Below are positions 50,592 to 59,508 of a stretch of 64,000 bases of DNA, in pieces; position 1 is the stretch's first letter; each line of letters opens with the position of its first letter. The DNA comes from Chryseolinea sp. H1M3-3 (GTDB lineage: Bacteria; Bacteroidota; Bacteroidia; Cytophagales; Cyclobacteriaceae). The notes beneath the pieces were generated by a model. It was not told the DNA's origin. It saw nothing but the letters and a program-made list of their open reading frames with translations, and ran no database searches. The translations under genes were made by a program, and so were the position numbers. The stretch covers positions 62,001 through 126,000 of the forward strand of contig NZ_JARKMY010000002.1 of assembly GCF_029360725.1 (NCBI RefSeq), read 5' to 3'.

Positions 50592-51419
50592 ATGCGCATC
50601 GATTCACACCATCATCTTTGGAAGTACAATGACGAACGTGATCGCTGGATCACAGATGATATGGCTGTCATTCAGAGGAATTTTTTACCTGAAGACCTGA
50701 AGCCGATACTGCATGCCAATCATATAGATGGAACTGTGCTTGTACAAACAGATCAATCTAAAGAGGAAAATATTTTTTTACTTGCAAATGCACTGCAGCA
50801 CGATTTTATAAAAGGCGTTGTGGGATGGATAGATCTACAAGCGAGAGATGTTACCGACCATCTAGCATATTATAAAGAATTTAAAAAGTTGAAGGGCTTT
50901 CGTCACATTCTTCAGGGAGAAGAACAACGTGACTTTATGCTTCGACCTGATTTTAAACGCGGTATCGGTAAACTTAAGGAGCACGGTTATACCTATGATA
51001 TTTTGGTTTATCCGGATCAATTAAAATATACAGTGGAGTTTGTGAAGGAATTTCCAGATCAGCCTTTTGTGCTTGATCATCTTGCAAAGCCGTATATCAA
51101 GGACAAGAGAATAGACGACTGGAAAAAAGATATTCAAGCACTCGCCGTCTTGGATAATGTATTTTGCAAGGTGTCGGGAATGGTAACAGAAGCCGATTGG
51201 AAGAGCTGGTCACAAAATGATCTACGCCCTTACCTTGACGTTGTAGTGGAGTCATTTGGCATCGCAAGACTTATGTATGGAAGTGATTGGCCGGTATGTT
51301 TAGTCGCTGCTTCTTACGAGAAAGTCATTGACGTGACTTTGAATTATTTTTCATCTTTCAGCGAACATGAACAGGATTTGATCTTCGGTAAAAATGCAAC
51401 CAGATTTTATAATTTATAA
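50592..51419 (+). CDS. Amidohydrolase-family sugar lactonase (L-fucono-/L-rhamnono-lactonase type)
   Basis: The ATG at 50592 follows the mutarotase stop at once and opens the conserved MRIDSHHHLWKYN motif; the longer frame is spurious. The 275-residue TIM-barrel protein belongs to the amidohydrolase_2 group (COG3618) that includes L-fuconolactonase, L-rhamnono-1,4-lactonase and related enzymes. Other motifs are PFVLDHLAKPYIK, CKVSGMVTEADWKSW and LMYGSDWPVC. With the mutarotase before and the SDR after, it should open the lactone produced by the dehydrogenase. Confidence 0.87.
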   Translation: MRIDSHHHLWKYNDERDRWITDDMAVIQRNFLPEDLKPILHANHIDGTVLVQTDQSKEENIFLLANALQHDFIKGVVGWIDLQARDVTDHLAYYKEFKKLKGFRHILQGEEQRDFMLRPDFKRGIGKLKEHGYTYDILVYPDQLKYTVEFVKEFPDQPFVLDHLAKPYIKDKRIDDWKKDIQALAVLDNVFCKVSGMVTEADWKSWSQNDLRPYLDVVVESFGIARLMYGSDWPVCLVAASYEKVIDVTLNYFSSFSEHEQDLIFGKNATRFYNL

Positions 51420-51429
51420 ATAGGATGAT

Positions 51430-52218
51430 ATGGATTTACAGTTAAAGGATAAAGTAATTATTGTTACAGGTGGTGCCAAGGGAATTGGTGAAGGTATCGT
51501 AAAAGTACTTGCGGCTGAAGGCGCAATTCCTGTGATCGTTGGAAGAAGCGAATCCGACAATAAGAAGGTCGTATCCGAAATTGAAAAGAATGGAGGGAAA
51601 GCATTTCAGGTAGAAGCCGAGTTAACGGACCCGAAGGCTTCAGAGAAGGCGATAGACACAGTACTAAAAAAATTTGGAAGGATAGAAGGCCTGGTAAATA
51701 ATGCCGGAGTGAATGATGGGGTAGGATTGGAGCATGGTGACTACGATAAGTTCATGGCTTCTCTTCACAAGAATGTTGTTCATTATTATCTTATGGCGCA
51801 CTATGCATTGCCGGCATTAAAAAAATCAAAGGGCGCTATAGTCAACATTGGATCAAAGGTTGCGGAAACCGGACAGGGAGGAACTTCCGCATATGCTGCG
51901 GCTAATGGTGGGCGGAACGGTCTTACACGCGAATGGGCTGTTGAATTATTGAAGTATGGCATCCGCGTTAATTCTGTGATCGTGGCCGAGTGCTGGACAC
52001 CGTTGTATGAAAAATGGATTCAGACGCTTCCGGATCCCAAAGCAAAATTAGCCGAGATTGAATCTAAAATTCCTTTAGAAAATCGCATGACAACAGCAGA
52101 AGAAATCGCCAATACAACGGCTTTCCTACTGTCCAGCCAGTCCAGCCATACAACCGGTCAGCTTATACATGTAGATGGCGGCTATGTTCACCTCGACCGA
52201 AGCCTGGCCAACGCCTGA
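51430..52218 (+). CDS. SDR sugar dehydrogenase (L-fucose/L-rhamnose dehydrogenase type) with altered active site
   Basis: The 262-residue protein has the cofactor motif TGGAKGIGEG (residues 13-22), NNAG (90-93) and the catalytic Ser142 and Tyr155, but the residue that should be the catalytic lysine, four after the tyrosine, is Asn159 (SAYAAANGG; codon AAT). The helix after it (GLTREWAVELLKYGIRVN) and the EC(W)TPLYEKW loop are like bacterial L-fucose dehydrogenases. The reaction expected from context is oxidation of L-fucose or L-rhamnose to its lactone. Whether this enzyme works without the lysine is open. It starts 10 bases after the lactonase gene. Confidence 0.8.
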   Translation: MDLQLKDKVIIVTGGAKGIGEGIVKVLAAEGAIPVIVGRSESDNKKVVSEIEKNGGKAFQVEAELTDPKASEKAIDTVLKKFGRIEGLVNNAGVNDGVGLEHGDYDKFMASLHKNVVHYYLMAHYALPALKKSKGAIVNIGSKVAETGQGGTSAYAAANGGRNGLTREWAVELLKYGIRVNSVIVAECWTPLYEKWIQTLPDPKAKLAEIESKIPLENRMTTAEEIANTTAFLLSSQSSHTTGQLIHVDGGYVHLDRSLANA

Positions 52219-52264
52219 TTCTAATCTTGTTCATCTATTTCATTTACCTTAAATTTTTTTCGGT

Positions 52265-52927
52265 TTGAAGAAAAACTTTTTAACTATTCTATCCCTAGGT
52301 ACGTGGCTCGTAGCTCACTTACATGCGGATGCACAACAAATAGCTAGTCAGAACCATCGGACAAATGTCAATTACGATTCTTTACGGATTGTTTTGGAAA
52401 CTATGCATGATTCTGATCAGAACATCAGGAGAATCTTAATAGACTCTGTGGGGTTAGATTCGCCTGAAGCTCCTAAATACCTTCAACAGATGGCAAATAT
52501 CGATACGAAAAACAGAGGCAACCTTGAAATAATCCTTGAAAAATATGGGTGGATTGAGCAAAGTAAAATCGGGGAGAAAGCCGCTGCAGGAATATTTTAT
52601 ATAATTCAGCACAGCGATATTGAATTGATGGAAAAATATTTTCCACAGATGAAGGCGCTTGCAGCGCGAGGAGAAGCAAGCATGGTTTTGACGGCCATGA
52701 TGGAAGATCGGCTATTGATGTGGAAAGGTAAGAAGCAAATCTACGGTACGCAGGCTACGACTGGATTAAGGCCTAATAACAGACTGGCGGTTTGGCCTAT
52801 AGAGAATCCTTCGCAGGTAAATGCGCTTAGAAAAAAGGCAGGCTTCCCCACCACGGTCGAAGAAAATGCCAAGGGAATGAATGCGGACTATGACCCGCAT
52901 GAGATACTTCCGCCTCCAAAAAATTGA
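52265..52927 (+). CDS. DUF6624 secreted protein
   Basis: The 220-residue product starts with a TTG and has a signal peptide (LKKNFLTILSLGTWLVAHL region, cleavage near ADAQQ). The rest matches my memory of DUF6624: DQNIRRILIDSVG, KYGWIEQSKIGEKAAAGIF, IIQHSDIELMEKYFPQMKAL, and MMEDRLLMWKGKKQIYGTQ. The function is unknown; the family is widely secreted in Bacteroidota. It ends before a strong bidirectional terminator. Confidence 0.85.
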   Translation: MKKNFLTILSLGTWLVAHLHADAQQIASQNHRTNVNYDSLRIVLETMHDSDQNIRRILIDSVGLDSPEAPKYLQQMANIDTKNRGNLEIILEKYGWIEQSKIGEKAAAGIFYIIQHSDIELMEKYFPQMKALAARGEASMVLTAMMEDRLLMWKGKKQIYGTQATTGLRPNNRLAVWPIENPSQVNALRKKAGFPTTVEENAKGMNADYDPHEILPPPKN

Positions 52928-52950
52928 TGATCGCTTCATTTGATAAATAA

Positions 52951-52976
52951 AAAAAGCAGCCCTCAAGCTGCTTTTT
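52951..52976. terminator. Bidirectional terminator between DUF6624 and DUF2130 genes
   Basis: A hairpin GCAGC-N6-GCTGC flanked by five A and five T forms between two convergent genes and can stop both. Confidence 0.8.
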
Positions 52977-52994
52977 AAGCCTAACCATAAACAA

Positions 52995-54260
52995 TCATTC
53001 TTCCATCAGTAACTTTATTTCAGGTAGCTCCAATGCTTTTATTTCCTGAACTGCGCCACCTGCAATGCCTCGTACGTCGCCATATAAACAGACTAAATTT
53101 TCCATTGCTTTAAGCAATCTTTTTTCTCGTTTTGCCCATTGACTGGTAAACAATGTTTTTTCTTTCTGAAGATCCTCCTGCATATCATGATAGGATTCGA
53201 ATGCTGCTTCAAGCTTTTGCTTAAAATCATTTCCGGTGACATACCGGTAAATCAGATTCATCTTTTCTCCTTTATTTTCCTGCGCAGAAAGCACTTCACC
53301 AATGCGGGAAAGATTATGCCTGAATAGCAATGCCAAAGCTTTAAATTCCGCAAAAGTACATACCCACACCCCGTCCACTTCGCAAAACCTCGGTTTACCC
53401 TCTGGTAGTGTTTCTGTTACTATCACACCAATGTCAGCTTGTTTTAAACGCATGTCGTCTTTCATTTTCGGAATCCATTCGTAGCTAAAATGTTTGGTGC
53501 GTTTACTTTCATATAAAATTCTTCCACACTCATTGTCATAATGATCGCGAACGATGTGCACGCAATCTGCACCTCTTTTTCCCTTGGTAATTTCCTCAAT
53601 GACGTCTCGTGGGAAAGATGAACTAAGATATTCTTCAATGGCAAGCTCTTGCACTTCGCCTTGCGTTTGCATGCTTCCTTGTTCCGTTTTCCGCTTCATC
53701 TCGTTGATCATCCTAGACTGGTCATCCAGCTTCTTTTGAAGCTCGGCGTTTTTCATGCGCTCCTCTTCGCGTGCTTTGTCGGTTTCTTCCATCACTCTTT
53801 TCTTCAAGATTAGGTCGAGCGTTTCTCTTTCGCGTTGAATTTTGGCTTCCCGTTCGCGAACTTCCAACAAGGCTTTTTCCAGCGCATGCTTATCCGCTTG
53901 TTCGCGAATTAACTTCTCCCGTTCAAACAATCTTTTTTTCATTTCATGTTCGATACGCTCCTCCCGGTCGCGTAGCTTTTGTTCACGCTCCTGTAAGATG
54001 AAAGATTGATCTTCCAATTCTTTCACGCGTGAAGCTTTTGCTTTCCGATCTTCTTCGATGCGCTGTAAGTGAGTCTTATACTTGGCTTGCTCTTCCTGCT
54101 GAATTTTTGCAATCAGGTTTTTTGTGTTCGCCTGAAGTTTTTGGTCAAACTCCTTCTCAAGCTGCGCACGCAAATCGTGTTGAATGGCTTCTTCTGGTGA
54201 AAACTTATTGCCACAATGCGGACATTTTACCATTACTGCGATGTGATTTAACATTTCCAT
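52995..54260 (-). CDS. DUF2130 coiled-coil protein with N-terminal zinc ribbon and nuclease-like domain
   Basis: I start it at the ATG at 54260; the longer frame adds 19 unlikely residues. The 421-residue product has a zinc-ribbon-like CPHCGNKF near the N-terminus (only one CxxC is visible), a long coiled coil of Lys/Glu/Arg/Gln-rich heptads (about 40-200) and a C-terminal DUF2130 domain (about 215-400). The stretch RGADCVHIVRD to RILYESKRTKHFS contains an Asp and an ESK that look like the PD-(D/E)xK core of nucleases, and the overall plan resembles the RmuC recombination protein. It is probably a DNA-associated protein; the nuclease role is inferred. Confidence 0.82.
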   Translation of the reverse strand: MEMLNHIAVMVKCPHCGNKFSPEEAIQHDLRAQLEKEFDQKLQANTKNLIAKIQQEEQAKYKTHLQRIEEDRKAKASRVKELEDQSFILQEREQKLRDREERIEHEMKKRLFEREKLIREQADKHALEKALLEVREREAKIQRERETLDLILKKRVMEETDKAREEERMKNAELQKKLDDQSRMINEMKRKTEQGSMQTQGEVQELAIEEYLSSSFPRDVIEEITKGKRGADCVHIVRDHYDNECGRILYESKRTKHFSYEWIPKMKDDMRLKQADIGVIVTETLPEGKPRFCEVDGVWVCTFAEFKALALLFRHNLSRIGEVLSAQENKGEKMNLIYRYVTGNDFKQKLEAAFESYHDMQEDLQKEKTLFTSQWAKREKRLLKAMENLVCLYGDVRGIAGGAVQEIKALELPEIKLLMEE

Positions 54261-54453
54261 AAGCGTTAATATTTGTATCGAAAGTAGTTTCACCTTTTGA
54301 CAGCTTGTGTCAAACATTAAAATCGTTACTTTAAGTGCTTAAATTTCCGCGTCAGATAATAGGAAAAGCCTGTGTTGAGAAAATTACTTAGGAGTTAATG
54401 CGTGCAGTTAAAGTCCAGGCGCAGAAGAGAACGGTTTATGATTCAAAAAATTA

Positions 54454-55425
54454 ATGAGAAAAAAGCGAGTCATTCGAAAAAAAGTCGGTGCTAGCAAGAA
54501 GAAAATCATTGGTAAAAAAACGGAATCAATTATTCCGCAAGCCAAATTGCTCCGGCTTTTTCAAATCATAGCGGTTTTAAAGTCGGGTCATTGGACGATC
54601 AAACAACTGGCTGATCGCTTCGATACCAGTGACCGAACCATTTACAGGTACATTAATCTGTTGGAGGAGGTCGATTTCTTATTGGAAAAAGATTTTGAGA
54701 ATCGTTTTTTTATCATCACCACGGAGGATGATCCAACGCAAGCGCAATTTTCCATTGAAGAAACCAAACTCATAAAAAAACTTATTCAAGCCGGAGCACA
54801 GGACAATCCCTTAAAGAGTAGTCTTCTTAAAAAACTTTCCCTCAATTCTGAAATGGATAGCATGCCAAGGTTGTTCCTAAAAGCACGCCTCGGGCATTTT
54901 GTGGATAAACTTGCCGAAAGCATCCTAAACAAAAATCAAATTGTTCTCAAAAATTATCATTCAGCAAACAGCAATGAGATCCGTGATCGCCTAGTGGAGC
55001 CGATTCACTTTGGTGACAACTACCAGTCAATTATCGCTCTTGATACTCAGGATAAAATCTGTAAACAGTTCAAACTGGATCGCATTGGAGAGATAATCGA
55101 AATGGGGTCAAAAGTTCAATTTGAAAACCTGCATCAAAAAAATCAAACAGATATTTTCGGATTTACAGGTGATTCCAACACATGGATAACACTTCACCTC
55201 AGCCTGCGTGCTTATTTGCTGCTACGTGAAGAATATCCTTTGTCAATACCGTATATTGAAAGAACTGAAAACGGATATACCTTTCATGGACCTGTTTCCA
55301 ACCTTGAGGGTATTGGAAGGTTCGTACTTGGGCTAATGGATGAAATACAAATAAAGGGGCCTGACCTTTTTAAAACATTTATCGAAAACAAGTTTCAACG
55401 CCAAAGCCTAAACCAGAAAAATTAA
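54454..55425 (+). CDS. WYL-domain transcriptional regulator
   Basis: The 323-residue protein has a very basic N-terminus (KKKIIGKKT), a winged-helix HTH_11-type domain (about 30-90, with KQLADRFDTSDRTIYRYINLLEE) and a WYL-type ligand domain (about 150-240, with REIRD-like NEIRDRLVEPIHFGDNYQSIIALD). WYL regulators often sense small ligands or nucleic acids. The gene is separated from the rhamnose isomerase gene by four bases but convergent with it, so it is not obviously its regulator. Its target is not known. Confidence 0.85.
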   Translation: MRKKRVIRKKVGASKKKIIGKKTESIIPQAKLLRLFQIIAVLKSGHWTIKQLADRFDTSDRTIYRYINLLEEVDFLLEKDFENRFFIITTEDDPTQAQFSIEETKLIKKLIQAGAQDNPLKSSLLKKLSLNSEMDSMPRLFLKARLGHFVDKLAESILNKNQIVLKNYHSANSNEIRDRLVEPIHFGDNYQSIIALDTQDKICKQFKLDRIGEIIEMGSKVQFENLHQKNQTDIFGFTGDSNTWITLHLSLRAYLLLREEYPLSIPYIERTENGYTFHGPVSNLEGIGRFVLGLMDEIQIKGPDLFKTFIENKFQRQSLNQKN

Positions 55426-55429
55426 CCGC

Positions 55430-56704
55430 TTATAACCCTGTGGCAATAGTTTCTTTTCCGCGGGAAGAGATAAGGTGTTCCCTGATTTTTGATTCCCGAA
55501 AAAAAGTGAGCGGCTGTAGGGTACCCCCTGCCCGAAGGCGAGCCTCAGCAACCAAAGTTCGAACATCGGTGCGGTACGCGGCCTGCAAAATTTCCTGAGC
55601 TTGCGCAACATCGTTCTGCTGCTGAGCTTTTACCAATGCTCCAGTATTTACAATCAATGCTTGCGCATAAGCAATCTGAATCGCTTCTACCGACTGTAGT
55701 AAATCTTCCAACGGATCTTTTACATTATGGGAGGCGTCTATCATCCAGGCCAAATCAGTTGCATGGTCCATATGCCTGGCATCCATTCCTTCTATCAACT
55801 CATTAAAAATCAGAAAGAGTTGATATGGATTTATGCTACCTACGGTGAGATCATCGTCACCATACTTGGAATCGTTAAAATGAAAACCACCTAACTTGCC
55901 TTCCATTAAAAGCAGGGATACGATTTGTTCAATGTTTGCATTGGGCAAATGATGACCAAGGTCTACCAGTGTATAAGCCTTTGGCCCGAGCTTTTGCGCA
56001 TACAGTAACGATTGTCCCCAATCGCCTACAGTCATGGAATAGAAGTTCGGTTCAAAAGCTTTATACTCCACAAACATTTTCCAATCTTCAGGCAATGCGG
56101 CATAAATTTTCTGAAGTCCATCCAGGGTATTCTGAAAAGCCTTTCTGAAGTTTAATTGTCCGGGGAAGCTCGATCCGTCCGATAACCATACCGTTATCGA
56201 ATTGGAACCAAGTTGTTTTCCATATTCTATAACTTCTATGTTGTGATTGATGGCCTGATCGCGGACGTTTTTGTTGACATGTTGAAGCGATCCGAATTTG
56301 TAACTGTACGCTTGATTTTTTTGATCCTGGAAAGTGTTGGAATTCATTGCATCAAACCGAAGTCCATATTGTGCGGCTAAAACCTTGACGGCTTTTGGGT
56401 CTTTCGGAATATCCCAGGGTATGTGCAGCGAAATTGCTCCACTGGATTTATTGAGTTGGTGGAGCAAACCGATATCTTCAATTTTTTCTTCCAGGCTTCT
56501 CGGCTCTCCACCAGCTGCGAACCGGCCAAATCTTGTCCCGCCTGTGCCTAAGGCCCAGCTTGGAATTGCAATTTGAAAGTCAACGAGCTTCTTGACTACA
56601 TCCTCTGCATTTGTGATATCACTTTTAATGGCTTCCCATTTTTTTGTGTGCGCAGAAAATAAGGCGTCGTTATGGCGATCCAGTTTCTGTTTTTCGATTT
56701 GCAT
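55430..56704 (-). CDS. rhaI: L-rhamnose isomerase (RhaI type)
   Basis: The 424-residue TIM-barrel protein converts L-rhamnose to L-rhamnulose. It matches the Pseudomonas stutzeri-type enzyme, with IPSWALGTGGTRFGRF, FDAMNSNTFQD, the metal-binding FVEYKAFEPNFYSMTVGDWGQSL, LVDLGHHLPNANIEQIV and FHFNDSKYGDDDLTVG. Length is normal. It is 29 bases downstream of the rhamnulose-1-phosphate aldolase gene and clearly in one operon. Confidence 0.94.
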   Translation of the reverse strand: MQIEKQKLDRHNDALFSAHTKKWEAIKSDITNAEDVVKKLVDFQIAIPSWALGTGGTRFGRFAAGGEPRSLEEKIEDIGLLHQLNKSSGAISLHIPWDIPKDPKAVKVLAAQYGLRFDAMNSNTFQDQKNQAYSYKFGSLQHVNKNVRDQAINHNIEVIEYGKQLGSNSITVWLSDGSSFPGQLNFRKAFQNTLDGLQKIYAALPEDWKMFVEYKAFEPNFYSMTVGDWGQSLLYAQKLGPKAYTLVDLGHHLPNANIEQIVSLLLMEGKLGGFHFNDSKYGDDDLTVGSINPYQLFLIFNELIEGMDARHMDHATDLAWMIDASHNVKDPLEDLLQSVEAIQIAYAQALIVNTGALVKAQQQNDVAQAQEILQAAYRTDVRTLVAEARLRAGGTLQPLTFFRESKIREHLISSRGKETIATGL

Positions 56705-56733
56705 GTGAGAGGAACGACTGTAGTTAAAAAAAA

Positions 56734-58854
56734 TTACCTTACAAAAGCTGCGGCTACACCACCATCAACATTCAAAACATTTCCGGTGGATTTATTCAGC
56801 AGTCCACCAACAACAGCAAAGCATGCGTTGCCAATATCATCAGGTAAGATAATTTCATTTAGCAAAGTACGTTTTGCATAGTACGCCGGTAGTTCTGCAA
56901 CGGAAACACCATACGCTTTAGCGCGACCTTCAGCCCACGTTCCTTCCCATATTTTACTATCGGCAATGACCGCATCGGGATTAATTACATTCACCCTGAT
57001 CTTGTATGGACCGAGTTCCGCGGCATTTAATCTGCTGAGGTGAAGCTGTGCAGCTTTTGCAGATCCGTAGGCAGCATTGTTCGGGCCGGAGACCAAAGCA
57101 TTTTTGCTAACGATATTTAAAACATCTCCGCCGATTGCCTGCTTGCGCATAACTTTCACTCCCGTTTGTGTTACCAAGAATTGACCCTTTACCAAAACAT
57201 CGTAAAGGATGTCCCAATCTTTTTCTGTATGATCCTCCAGTGTTTTTGAAATCGAAAGACCGGCGCAGTTAACCACAATATCGACACCTCCGAATGTTAA
57301 CGCTGCCACATCAAACGCATTGTGAATTTGATCAGCGTTCAACACATCAAGCACAACGGAGGCCACACTATCCTTTCCGTATTTTTTAAAATCTTCCTGA
57401 GCTTTTTCCAGACGCGAGGCATCATTGTCGTTTACAATGACACATGCGCCTTCATCCAAAAACTTCTTTGCAATAGCTTTTCCAATGCCACCGGCACTAC
57501 CGGTAATCAAAGCAATCCTTCCAGAGAGTGCTTTTGGTTTCGGCATTCTTTGGAGTTTTGCCTCCTCCAGCAACCAATACTCAATGTTAAATGCTTCTTG
57601 CCTTGGCAGCGACGTGTATTCCGAAATGGCCTCAGCGCCTTTCATTACATTGATTGCATTAATGTAGAATTCTGCTGCAACTCGTGCGGTTTGCTTATCC
57701 TTGGCAAACGTAAACATGCCAACTCCAGGATATAATATAACCACAGGGTTAGAATCTCTTATAGCAGGACTATTCGGGTGTTTGCACGACTCATAATACA
57801 CCTTATACATTTGCCTGTATGCCTCAAACTGAGGGAACAATTTTCCTTTTATGATTTCAACATCCGATAAATCCTCGTCCGGTTTCAGGGATAGGATCAT
57901 CGGGCTGATCTTGGTTCTTAAGAAATGATCGGGGCAACTCGTTCCCATGGGTCCGAGTTTTTCAAGATCCTTAGCATTTATAAATTCTAATACCCGATCA
58001 TCGTCTGTGAAATGACCAACCATTCTGGCGTGGCTTGAACAAAAACCGCGAAGCACTGGAGCAAGAGAAGCCGCTTTTTTCCTTCGCTCTCCTTCCGGCA
58101 GCGCTGTGATTTTATTGCCGCCAAAGACGGGTTTCTTCTTTCCATAATTCGCGACGAGGTATTCTGAACATCTTTCAATCACCTCCAAAGTGTTCACATA
58201 ACTTTCGTAAGCGGTATCACCCCATGTGAAAAGGCCATGGGAGCCCAACATGATACCTCGAATTCCTGGATTCTGCTCAAGGCATTGTTGAAGTTTCAAT
58301 CCCAAATCAAACCCGGGACGTTGCCAGTCAACCCATCCTATTGTTCCGTTGAATAATTCCTGAGTAATTTTTTTTCCATCCCTGGATGCGGCAATAGCGA
58401 TGGCGGCATCCGGATGAAGATGGTCAATGTGTTTGAAAGGTAGAAATCCGTGCAACGGCGTGTCTATAGACGGAGCTTTAGAACTTAAATCATAAATACA
58501 ATGATTGAATAGCTCTACCATTTCATCTTCATAAGCCAAGCCCCTGTAAATTTTTTTCAGACTATGCAGGCGATCTACATACAGTGCAGCTAGTCCACTT
58601 TTCTTTAAGGTACCAAGATCTCCGCCTGAGCCTTTGATCCACATCACATTTGTGGGTTCGCCGGTTAAAGGATCTTTCGATGAAACTTTGCAAGATGTAT
58701 TTCCTCCTCCGTAATTGGTAAGGCGAAGATCAGCTCCTAATAAGTTAGATCGATAAATAAGCAACCCTACTTCATCTCCTTCAAGCTCTTTAGCTTTTTT
58801 TTCGTCCCAGAGATAGCTTACATGATTGAATTTTAATACTTCACTGACCGGCAT
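56734..58854 (-). CDS. rhaD: Bifunctional rhamnulose-1-phosphate aldolase / lactaldehyde dehydrogenase
   Basis: The 706-residue protein joins an N-terminal class II aldolase domain (about 1-400; zinc-type histidines in FLPFKHIDHLHPDA and LGSHGLFTWGD) with a C-terminal SDR domain (about 440-706; GSAGGIGKA, NCAGLSISK, AAYGSAKAA with the catalytic Tyr and Lys). It splits L-rhamnulose-1-phosphate to DHAP and lactaldehyde, and the SDR half is expected to oxidise the lactaldehyde. The fusion is known in several bacterial rhamnose operons. It is the first gene of the rhaD-rhaI unit, with a possible operator and promoter upstream. No rhamnulokinase gene is in the window. Confidence 0.94.
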   Translation of the reverse strand: MPVSEVLKFNHVSYLWDEKKAKELEGDEVGLLIYRSNLLGADLRLTNYGGGNTSCKVSSKDPLTGEPTNVMWIKGSGGDLGTLKKSGLAALYVDRLHSLKKIYRGLAYEDEMVELFNHCIYDLSSKAPSIDTPLHGFLPFKHIDHLHPDAAIAIAASRDGKKITQELFNGTIGWVDWQRPGFDLGLKLQQCLEQNPGIRGIMLGSHGLFTWGDTAYESYVNTLEVIERCSEYLVANYGKKKPVFGGNKITALPEGERRKKAASLAPVLRGFCSSHARMVGHFTDDDRVLEFINAKDLEKLGPMGTSCPDHFLRTKISPMILSLKPDEDLSDVEIIKGKLFPQFEAYRQMYKVYYESCKHPNSPAIRDSNPVVILYPGVGMFTFAKDKQTARVAAEFYINAINVMKGAEAISEYTSLPRQEAFNIEYWLLEEAKLQRMPKPKALSGRIALITGSAGGIGKAIAKKFLDEGACVIVNDNDASRLEKAQEDFKKYGKDSVASVVLDVLNADQIHNAFDVAALTFGGVDIVVNCAGLSISKTLEDHTEKDWDILYDVLVKGQFLVTQTGVKVMRKQAIGGDVLNIVSKNALVSGPNNAAYGSAKAAQLHLSRLNAAELGPYKIRVNVINPDAVIADSKIWEGTWAEGRAKAYGVSVAELPAYYAKRTLLNEIILPDDIGNACFAVVGGLLNKSTGNVLNVDGGVAAAFVR

Positions 58855-58907
58855 AAGTTTTTATAATAGGTTATAAATCACTGCAATAAAAAATGAAACG
58901 TGCATGG

Positions 58908-58924
58908 GTAATGAGATGCATTAC
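58908..58924. promoter_or_regulatory. Inverted repeat, possible operator of rhaD-rhaI
   Basis: GTAATG-AGATG-CATTAC is a perfect six-base inverted repeat with a five-base spacer. It lies just downstream of the -7 box at 58931-58938 and 54 bases upstream of the rhaD start, where a repressor would block transcription. The regulator is not known and may not be in the window. Confidence 0.4.
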
Positions 58925-58930
58925 AGGTAT

Positions 58931-58938
58931 CAAAGTTA
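58931..58938 (-). promoter_or_regulatory. -7 box of the rhaD-rhaI operon
   Basis: TAACTTTG on the minus strand fits TAnnTTTG. It lies 76 bases before the rhaD ATG; no TTG is seen at -33. Confidence 0.4.
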
Positions 58939-59101
58939 AAATCCAAATGATTCCTATCTGTCATGATCTGTTATGTATAAAGATCTTTTGAATCAGAAAT
59001 AGGAAGGGTGGTAGGGCAATCGATGGAACTTGAAATACAACCTGGATTATCGGTACGGTTAAAGTCAAAAGGACTTTAAGTTGAAGTTGGATACCAAAAT
59101 G

Positions 59102-59353
59102 TTAAAATCTTGATCTGAATTCCGTCTCAAGATATTGGTGAAGATTATCCAAACCATTCAGCACGTTTACCTTTTCGGGCGCGAGGTACGTCTTGTCTTC
59201 GGTGTAAACCACTTCTACAAAAAGATTGCGGAGCATATACATGTGAATTTGGCGTCCATCCTTTAAGCGGGACCCTAAAGCAACACCTTTTTTATGGAGG
59301 TATTTAACCTTATTCTCCAACGATAAACGATTAAAGAGGAATTTCTGTAACAT
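59102..59353 (-). CDS. Conserved-looking 83-residue protein of unknown function
   Basis: The 83-residue product begins MLQKFLFNRLSLENKVKYL and contains GVALGSRLKDGRQIHMYML and FVEVVYTEDKT. It has no signal peptide, membrane helix or cysteine motif. The alternating charged and aliphatic residues and its own intergenic spacing suggest a real gene; I believe similar small proteins occur in Cytophagales, but I cannot name a family. It ends in a basic residue stretch. It stands between rhaD and the response regulator, both on the same strand. Confidence 0.6.
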   Translation of the reverse strand: MLQKFLFNRLSLENKVKYLHKKGVALGSRLKDGRQIHMYMLRNLFVEVVYTEDKTYLAPEKVNVLNGLDNLHQYLETEFRSRF

Positions 59354-59508
59354 AACTTTTTGTCTTTGTTACATACATGGCGAATTTAACGCCACCGGTT
59401 TTATGGCGTTTTCGGGCCTAAAAAGACATAAATAGTAAACGGGACGGTCTATTTTTGGGACTTTGATTTCATTCCGGTAAAAACAACGTAGGATGAGATA
59501 AGATGCAC

